A DNA stretch of 64,000 nucleotides from Marinobacter salarius (GTDB lineage Bacteria; Pseudomonadota; Gammaproteobacteria; Pseudomonadales; Oleiphilaceae): assembly GCF_032922745.1 (NCBI RefSeq), contig NZ_CP136693.1:2232001-2296000 (forward strand). Direction: 5' to 3'. Numbering within the stretch: position 1 is the first letter of the stretch; each line of letters starts with the position of its first letter. A program made the translations under genes and the position numbers. This document shows positions 58,231 to 64,000 of this stretch, piece after piece. The notes below the pieces were generated by a model. That model saw only the letters and a program-made list of their open reading frames with translations. It did not search any database and had not been told where the DNA came from.

Positions 58231-59057
58231 ATAAGTTTTCTGTTCTGATGTCGGTTTATTTAAGAGAAGAGCCACACTGGTTAAATCAGGCTTTGCGCAG
58301 TATTTTAGAAGAGCAAACTCTTCGCCCTAGTCAGATTGTACTTATATGTGATGGCCCCTTGACCGAGGCTCTTGATTCTATAATCGCTAAATGGGCGGCT
58401 ATTTCATTAGTCGACTTCGTTGTTCATCGGTTTAAGAATAATTATGGTCTCGGGTATTGCTTGCATGAAGGTCTTAAACTTTGTAAATATGATTTAATAG
58501 CAAGGATGGACGCAGATGATATTTCGTTTTCTGGTCGTTTTGAGAAGCAGGCGAACTTCTTAGATAGCCATTCCGATATTGATATTGTTGGTAGTTTCGC
58601 AATAGTGATTGATGGTGACGGAAATGAAAAAGAAATTCGGAAGTTGCCGGAGACTTGTCAAGATATTATCTCGTTAATATGGACATGTCCATTGATCCAT
58701 CCCTCTGTTATGTTTCGGAAGTCTACTGTTGTTCAGGCTGGGTCATACTCTAAGACTCTTAAGCGCCGGCAGGATTACGACTTATGGTTTCGGTGTGCTA
58801 TCTTGGGTGCCCGTTTTTATAATATACCCGAACCATTGATATACTATAGGATAACCGATAGTACTTATGGTAGAAATAGCTTTTCCGTCGCTTGGACGCA
58901 GGCGATTATTGGCTACAGGGGCTGCAGAAAGCTCTCTCTTGGAGCAAAGGCCTATGTAGGTGTTTTTTATCCTTTATTAAAGGCAATTCTTCCTCTTACT
59001 TTAAGGAAAAGTTTGGAGAGCTTTGTAAGGAAATTTGATCCTAGAGAAAGAAAGTAG
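58227..59057 (+). CDS. Glycosyltransferase family 2
   Basis: 276 residues. Motifs are FSVLMSVYLREEPHWLNQAL, IVLICDGPLTEAL, LGYCLHEGLKLCKYDLIARM and the metal-site DADD, then CPLIHPSVMFRKS and RRQDYDLWFRCAILGA, typical of the capsule/LPS GT2 group. It is translationally coupled to the PP-loop gene and ends the AT-rich block. Confidence 0.9.
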   Translation: MNKFSVLMSVYLREEPHWLNQALRSILEEQTLRPSQIVLICDGPLTEALDSIIAKWAAISLVDFVVHRFKNNYGLGYCLHEGLKLCKYDLIARMDADDISFSGRFEKQANFLDSHSDIDIVGSFAIVIDGDGNEKEIRKLPETCQDIISLIWTCPLIHPSVMFRKSTVVQAGSYSKTLKRRQDYDLWFRCAILGARFYNIPEPLIYYRITDSTYGRNSFSVAWTQAIIGYRGCRKLSLGAKAYVGVFYPLLKAILPLTLRKSLESFVRKFDPRERK

Positions 59058-59228
59058 CGACCTTTTCTTACGGAGGTGTTCGCTTTTTCTTATTTTTGGA
59101 TTAATAAGGCGGTTTATCTATTGTCCAAATTGGATTTTCAACTGATATATGAATATTTTTAAGCCGTCGGATTTTTCTCATATTGGTTTCTGTGTGCATC
59201 ATTTTCTATATCAAGGAGTTGTCAACTG

Positions 59229-60185
59229 TTGAGTAACCATACGAATGTGCTGGTAACTGGAGCCTCCGGCTTTGTTGGTAGGTACTTGTCAAAAACACTC
59301 TTAATAAGAGAAGATGTTAGCTTAACCGGCGCTGTAAGAGTGGTTGGCCCCTATGATTTTCCAAGTTCAGTTCCGGTCGGTGAGATTAATGAAGAAACAG
59401 ATTGGTCATTGGCTCTGCCAAATAAACAAGTTGTAGTCCACACTGCGGCCCGGGTTCATATCATGAATGACGAGGTTGCTGATCCAATAAATGCTTTCCG
59501 CCAGATAAATGTCGCTGGCACGCTCAACCTTGCACGCCAGTCTGCTGAAGCCGGCGTTCGGCGGTTCCTGTTCCTCAGTTCTATAAAAGTGAATGGTGAA
59601 GAAACTCCATTAGGTACGCCATTTACAGCCTCAGATTCCCCCATGCCCAAAGATGATTATGGCACTTCGAAAATGGAAGCGGAGCTAGGTTTGTTGAAGA
59701 TTTCGCGTGAAACCGGCATGGAGATTGTTATCATACGCCCACCTTTGGTGTACGGGCCGGGTGTTAAGGGTAATTTTGCAACTATGGTAGAGTTGGTAAA
59801 GAGAGGTGTTCCGCTACCCTTCGGCTCCATTCGCAACAAACGTTCGTTAGTAGGATTGGATAATTTGGTTGACTTGGTTATTACCTGTATCGACCACCCT
59901 GCTGCTGCCAACCAGGTTTTTTTGGCCGGAGACGGAGTCGATCTTTCCACTACAGATCTATTTCGTGGCATTGCCGGGGCTTTGGGCAAAAGTCCACGGT
60001 TGATTCCAGTGCCGCCGGGTTTGCTTAAGTTTGGTGCAACTATGTTGGGCAAAAGGGCGGTTGCTCAACGTCTGCTGGGTTCTTTGCAGGTAGATATTTC
60101 GAAAGCCCGCGATTTGTTAGGTTGGCGGCCACCGGTATCCGTGGAGGAGGGGCTAGCTTCGGCTGTGCGGGGCAAGGTTGTTTAA
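59229..60185 (+). CDS. NAD-dependent nucleotide-sugar epimerase (SDR family, GalE/WbpV-like)
   Basis: 318 residues from TTG 59229, which has AAGGAG 10 bases upstream. Extended-SDR features are VLVTGASGFVGRYLSKTL, a Ser in LFLSSIKVNGEETP and the catalytic YGTSKMEAE (YXXXK), then IIRPPLVYGPGVKGNFA. Close relatives act as UDP-GlcNAc/UDP-Glc 4-epimerases placed beside the initiating transferase, as in this cluster. Confidence 0.88.
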   Translation: MSNHTNVLVTGASGFVGRYLSKTLLIREDVSLTGAVRVVGPYDFPSSVPVGEINEETDWSLALPNKQVVVHTAARVHIMNDEVADPINAFRQINVAGTLNLARQSAEAGVRRFLFLSSIKVNGEETPLGTPFTASDSPMPKDDYGTSKMEAELGLLKISRETGMEIVIIRPPLVYGPGVKGNFATMVELVKRGVPLPFGSIRNKRSLVGLDNLVDLVITCIDHPAAANQVFLAGDGVDLSTTDLFRGIAGALGKSPRLIPVPPGLLKFGATMLGKRAVAQRLLGSLQVDISKARDLLGWRPPVSVEEGLASAVRGKVV

Positions 60186-60214
60186 TCTAAATTTCTGTGT
60201 AAGAAGCAGAGATA

Positions 60215-60799
60215 GTGAGCACTTTATATAGGATGGCATCTGTGATTCGGTTTCTTGATTTCGTGTTTTCCCTGTTTGGACTTGTTTTGGGTTTTCCAGT
60301 ACTGCTGACGCTGACAGTGATAGGCCTATTTGATACAGGTTCGCCTTTTTTTAGTCAGGAACGGGTAGGTCGTAGTAGAACGCCGTTTACTTTGATTAAG
60401 TTCCGCACTATGAATAAGGATACTGCCTCGATCGCCAGTCATCTGGCGAGTGCAGATGCGATTACCTCCTTCGGAAGGCTTCTGCGCCGCACAAAGCTGG
60501 ATGAATTACCCCAGTTGTGGAATGTGTTAAGGGGAGATATGAGCTTAGTTGGGCCCCGGCCTTGTTTGTTCAGCCAGGAGGAGTTAATTTCCGAAAGGGA
60601 GCAGCGTGGGGTTTTTGCCGCTCGCCCTGGCATTACTGGACTTGCGCAGATCAAAGATATTGATATGTCGACACCACAGTTACTTGCGGAAACTGATCAG
60701 AAGATGCTTGAAAACCTTACTATGAGTGCTTACTTCAAATACATTTTTATGACAGTTAGCGGTAAAGGGGCTGGTGATCGAGTTCCCGGGAAAGAATAA
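60215..60799 (+). CDS. Undecaprenyl-phosphate sugar-1-phosphate transferase (PglC/WcaJ C-terminal type)
   Basis: A 194-residue monotopic phosphoglycosyl transferase. After one hydrophobic re-entrant helix (FLDFVFSLFGLVLGFPVLLT) come FFSQERVGRSRTPFTLIKFR, the catalytic DE pair in RRTKLDELPQLWNVLRGDMS, LVGPRPCL and RPGITGLAQI. It adds the first sugar phosphate to undecaprenyl phosphate. Length corresponds to the minimal PglC core. GTG 60215 is used; ATG 60233 is possible. Confidence 0.92.
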   Translation: MSTLYRMASVIRFLDFVFSLFGLVLGFPVLLTLTVIGLFDTGSPFFSQERVGRSRTPFTLIKFRTMNKDTASIASHLASADAITSFGRLLRRTKLDELPQLWNVLRGDMSLVGPRPCLFSQEELISEREQRGVFAARPGITGLAQIKDIDMSTPQLLAETDQKMLENLTMSAYFKYIFMTVSGKGAGDRVPGKE

Positions 60800-60834
60800 G
60801 TGTTTTCTAATTTGTTTTCTCGGAGTTTTACATT

Positions 60835-62001
60835 ATGAGAATTGCCATCGTTGGCACGGGATATGTTGGCCTTTCTAACGCCATGCTGCTGGCGCAGCAT
60901 AACGAGGTCGTCGCTCTGGACATCAACCCGGAGAAGGTCGAGTTACTGAACAGTCGCAAGAGCCCGATTATCGACACTGAGATTGAAGACTTTCTGGCCA
61001 ACAAGGCACTCAACTATAGTGCCACGCTGGATAAAGAGCGGGCGTACAAGGGCGCGGATTATGTGATTATCGCCACACCCACGGATTACGACCCGCAGAC
61101 CAACTATTTTGACACCAAGTCGGTGGAGTCTGTAATTCGGGATGTGACGGCCATTCATCCGGATGCGGTAATGGTGATCAAATCCACCGTGCCGGTGGGG
61201 TACACCAAGGATTTCTGCCAGCGTTTCGAGACCAGGAACATTATCTTTTCGCCAGAGTTTCTGCGCGAAGGCAAGGCGCTGCACGACAATTTGTATCCAT
61301 CTCGTATTATCGTGGGTGAGCGCTCGGAACGTGCAGAGGTGTTCGCCAACATGCTGAAAGAAGGTGCTATCAAACAGGATGTGCCAGTGTTGTTCACCGA
61401 CAGCACCGAAGCTGAGGCCATCAAGCTGTTTTCCAACACCTATCTGGCAATGCGCGTTGCGTACTTCAACGAGCTGGACACATACGCTGCCCGCCATGGA
61501 CTGAACAGCCGCCAGATTATCGATGGCGTTGGCCTGGACCCGCGTATCGGCGATCACTACAACAATCCGTCTTTCGGCTATGGCGGTTACTGCTTGCCCA
61601 AAGACACCAAGCAGCTATTGGCCAACTATGAAGACGTCCCCAACAATCTGATCAAGGCCATTGTTGATGCCAACCGAACCCGCAAAGACTTCATCGCCGA
61701 CGACATCCTGAGCCGCAATCCGAATGTGGTAGGGGTGTACCGCCTGGTGATGAAATCCGGCTCTGACAATTTCCGTGCTTCTGCCATTCAGGGCATCATG
61801 AAACGCATCAAGGCCAAGGGCATTGAGGTGATTGTGTATGAACCGGAGCTGGATGAAGGCGAGTTCTACCATTCCCGCGTGATCAGTGACCTGGCGCAGT
61901 TCAAACGCGAAGCGGACGTTATTGTTGCTAATCGTCGCAGTGAAAATCTGGCAGATGTCGGTGACAAGGTTTATACCCGCGACTTGTTTGGTAGTGACTG
62001 A
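60835..62001 (+). CDS. ugd: UDP-glucose 6-dehydrogenase (short Ugd type)
   Basis: 388 residues. The NAD site is RIAIVGTGYVGLSNAMLLAQ. Further motifs are VIKSTVPVGYT, FSPEFLREGKALHDNLYPSR and the catalytic Cys in GYGGYCLPKDTKQLL. The two-step oxidation of UDP-glucose to UDP-glucuronate is the expected reaction. Sequence alone does not exclude use of UDP-GlcNAc, which would supply the otherwise missing first step for the wlb-like genes. GC content here returns to core-like values. Confidence 0.92.
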   Translation: MRIAIVGTGYVGLSNAMLLAQHNEVVALDINPEKVELLNSRKSPIIDTEIEDFLANKALNYSATLDKERAYKGADYVIIATPTDYDPQTNYFDTKSVESVIRDVTAIHPDAVMVIKSTVPVGYTKDFCQRFETRNIIFSPEFLREGKALHDNLYPSRIIVGERSERAEVFANMLKEGAIKQDVPVLFTDSTEAEAIKLFSNTYLAMRVAYFNELDTYAARHGLNSRQIIDGVGLDPRIGDHYNNPSFGYGGYCLPKDTKQLLANYEDVPNNLIKAIVDANRTRKDFIADDILSRNPNVVGVYRLVMKSGSDNFRASAIQGIMKRIKAKGIEVIVYEPELDEGEFYHSRVISDLAQFKREADVIVANRRSENLADVGDKVYTRDLFGSD

Positions 62002-62187
62002 TAACGTTGCCGCGCCTCGATTCCGGGGCTCAAGGGTTTCAAATGTTTAATTCCGCGATTATTGCAACTCCCTCCTATACTCGATACTGGGTTCGTCATT
62101 TTTTGAAGAGGGGTAGTTTTCTGATTTGGGCTCTGGTCCGTGGGCAGCTGTTGGGCTTTCCATTCCGTATGGTGAGGGAGATATCTT

Positions 62188-64000
62188 GTGGACAGGGATA
62201 AACGGAATAAACACTCGGGCAGTAATCCTGTTGTTAAGGCCTTTCTGAACCTTCCCCGGTTCCAGAAGCGAGTTGTCTCTGTACTTTCAGATGCGTTTGT
62301 TCTGTTTTTTGCCATCTGGGCCGCATTTGCGCTGCGGTTGGAGCAGCACCTGTGGTTGCCAACCCAGGAGCAGTTGACGGTGGCAGCGATTACGGTGGTG
62401 TTTACGATTGCGGTGTTCATTCGCCTCGGATTGTATCGGGCGGTCATACGCTATCTCGGGGACAGGGCTTTTCTGACCATCATTTATGGAGTTGTGGCTT
62501 CTGCAACTACCCTAATTGTTTTGGGCTATCTGTTGCAGGTGTTCGTGCCCCGTTCTGTGCCCATCATTTATGGTGCCCTGGCTTTCCTGTTCGTGAGTGG
62601 TACCCGCCTGGGTGTGCGGATGATCGTGAACCACCCCAAGCAGCGGGCTAAAGAGGCTGTTGCCATTGTGGGTGCTGGTGAAACCGGCATGCAACTGGCG
62701 TCGGCGCTGGAGCAGGGTACTGAATACCGGCCGGTAGTGTTTGTGACGTTTGACCGTGCCAACCACAAATCCATGATCAACGGCTTGCCGGTTGTGAGCA
62801 TTAATCACATTGCCAAGCATATGCCGAAGTACCGTGTGCAGCGGATATTACTGGCACTGGATGAGCATTCACAGATTGACCGCAAGAACCTGCTGAAGCA
62901 ACTGGAGCCATTGTCGATTCCGGTTCAGACCGTTCCTTCCATGTCGGAACTGGTGGCAGGCCAGGCGCGGATTAACGACATCCGGGATCTGGAGATTGAA
63001 GACTTGCTGGGGCGGGACCCGGTTCGGCCGGATTCGGCTGTTGTTGCAAAGAGTCTGTATCAGAAATCGGTGATGGTGACGGGCGCTGGCGGTTCGATTG
63101 GTTCCGAGCTGTGCCGTCAGATTATTCGCCATCGCCCGCGCACGCTGGTGCTGTTTGAGCAGTCCGAGTTTTCCCTGTATGCCATTGAGCGGGAGTTGAG
63201 TTCCATCAACCAGGTTGAGGGGCTTGGGGTGGAGCTGCATCCGCTGCTTGGTAACGTGAGCCATCGCCGCCGGTGCGAGACTGCGATGCGTGCTTTTGGT
63301 GTGGAGACGGTATATCACGCCGCCGCTTACAAGCATGTGCCGCTGGTTGAGCACAATGTGATTGAAGGTGTACAGAACAACGTGTTCGGGACCTGGCACA
63401 CCGCCGAAGCAGCAATTGCTGCGGGGGTTGAGCGTTTTGTATTGATTTCCACGGACAAGGCGGTTCGCCCCACCAACGTGATGGGAGCCAGCAAGCGGCT
63501 GGCGGAGCTGGTGTTGCAGGCGCTGGCGCAGCGGCAGCAGAAGACAGTGTTCTCCATGGTGCGTTTTGGTAACGTGCTCGGCTCTTCCGGTTCCGTGGTG
63601 CCGCTGTTCCGGGATCAAATTCGCGATGGTGGCCCGGTTACGGTCACCCACGAGGATATTATCCGTTACTTCATGACCATCCCCGAAGCCAGTCAGTTGG
63701 TGCTGCAGGCTGGCAGTATTGGCCTGGGTGGTGAGGTGTTTGTGCTGGATATGGGCGAGCCAGTGAAAATTGCGGACCTGGCCCGCAAGATGATTCACCT
63801 AATGGGGCTGGAAGAGAAAACGGAGAGTAATCCGGTTGGCGATATTGAGGTAACGTTTACCGGCCTTCGCCCGGGGGAGAAGCTCTATGAAGAGCTGTTG
63901 ATTGGTGACGACCCGCAGGGTACCTCACACCCACGGATTATGATGGCGAGGGAGGTGTCCCTGCCCTGGGAGCAGGTTGAAGATTTCCTCAGCCAGCTAC
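62188..64000 (+). CDS. UDP-sugar 4,6-dehydratase/epimerase, WbpM/CapD-like, 5' part (runs off the window)
   Basis: The reading frame from GTG 62188 (GGGAG 8 bases upstream) is open to the window end, 604 codons, so only the last part is missing (family about 620-670). Four TM helices span roughly residues 30-145. A first Rossmann-like domain has VAIVGAGETGMQLA near 170. The catalytic SDR domain has SVMVTGAGGSIGSELCRQII near 290, YHAAAYKHVPLVE, STDKAVRPTNVMGASKR, SMVRFGNVLGSSGSVVPLF and LRPGEKLYEELL. WbpM-type enzymes make the 4-keto-6-deoxy intermediate for QuiNAc/FucNAc-type sugars. Confidence 0.92.
   Translation, partial: MDRDKRNKHSGSNPVVKAFLNLPRFQKRVVSVLSDAFVLFFAIWAAFALRLEQHLWLPTQEQLTVAAITVVFTIAVFIRLGLYRAVIRYLGDRAFLTIIYGVVASATTLIVLGYLLQVFVPRSVPIIYGALAFLFVSGTRLGVRMIVNHPKQRAKEAVAIVGAGETGMQLASALEQGTEYRPVVFVTFDRANHKSMINGLPVVSINHIAKHMPKYRVQRILLALDEHSQIDRKNLLKQLEPLSIPVQTVPSMSELVAGQARINDIRDLEIEDLLGRDPVRPDSAVVAKSLYQKSVMVTGAGGSIGSELCRQIIRHRPRTLVLFEQSEFSLYAIERELSSINQVEGLGVELHPLLGNVSHRRRCETAMRAFGVETVYHAAAYKHVPLVEHNVIEGVQNNVFGTWHTAEAAIAAGVERFVLISTDKAVRPTNVMGASKRLAELVLQALAQRQQKTVFSMVRFGNVLGSSGSVVPLFRDQIRDGGPVTVTHEDIIRYFMTIPEASQLVLQAGSIGLGGEVFVLDMGEPVKIADLARKMIHLMGLEEKTESNPVGDIEVTFTGLRPGEKLYEELLIGDDPQGTSHPRIMMAREVSLPWEQVEDFLSQL

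Noticed and set aside
62869..63798. Long minus-strand frame opposite the WbpM-like gene
   Set aside because: The plus strand has strong SDR motifs and an uninterrupted frame to the window end; the minus frame is His/Gln/Asn-rich shadow sequence.

Overview
The window looks like a chromosome segment of a marine gammaproteobacterium close to Marinobacter. This rests on the housekeeping gene set (hisC, a Nif3-like gene, zapG/yhcB, zapE, pilBCD-coaE, yacG), a DUF1302/DUF1329 pair next to a MalT-like LuxR regulator, and overall protein character. No rRNA gene or other decisive marker is present, so the genus is an inference.

Bases 1-24,700 are ordinary, fairly GC-rich core genome. In order they hold the 3' part of hisC, a Nif3-family gene, zapG, zapE, an acetyl-CoA acetyltransferase, a DUF1302 and a DUF1329 envelope protein, a LAL/MalT-type regulator, and a minus-strand run: acyltransferase, Bax-like glucosaminidase, large lipoprotein, YfaZ-like barrel, yacG, hybrid sensor kinase, trmO, coaE, pilD, pilC, pilB. 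Divergent from pilB is pilA1, with a good sigma-54 promoter and a strong terminator.

Bases 24,751-25,391 are a 641-nt group II intron without a maturase gene, with domains V and VI still recognisable. It starts directly after the T-tract of the pilA1 terminator, the typical site of class C introns. About 300 nt of unexplained, possibly intron-related sequence follows. A second pilin with its own sigma-54 promoter comes next, then a GT-C-type membrane protein and a DPM1-like glycosyltransferase that together suggest a pilin glycosylation module.

Bases 29,300-41,650 are a surface-glycan locus. It has an AT-rich core: an AsnB-like amidotransferase, a TagD-like cytidylyltransferase, a TagB/TagF-like glycerophosphotransferase, a GT4 and a Wzx flippase. 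A wlbA-B-C-D-like set for a diacetamido-uronic acid nucleotide sugar follows.

Bases 41,700-44,030 are a mosaic of small accessory genes separated by at least eight copies of the near-palindrome TGGGGTCTGACCCCA: brnT/brnA, a nucleotidyltransferase fragment fused to a REP-associated transposase fragment, a Fic-like protein with an altered motif, a decayed RAYT transposase and an orphan ParD-like antitoxin. Two more copies lie at 48.8 kb. cysQ and a Phd/PIN toxin-antitoxin pair follow.

Bases 45,690-64,000 are a second, probably RfaH-controlled polysaccharide locus: rfaH, wzz-like, wzi-like (with an exact ops element inside its signal-peptide codons), a large wza-like exporter, a second wzz-like gene, then an AT-rich core (wzx, pyruvyl transferase, GT2, wzy, PP-loop ATPase, GT2), a sugar epimerase, a PglC/WcaJ-type initiating transferase, ugd and the 5' part of a wbpM-like dehydratase cut by the window end. 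Together the two loci would make, flip, polymerise and export one or two acidic glycans; the repeat/toxin mosaic sits between them.
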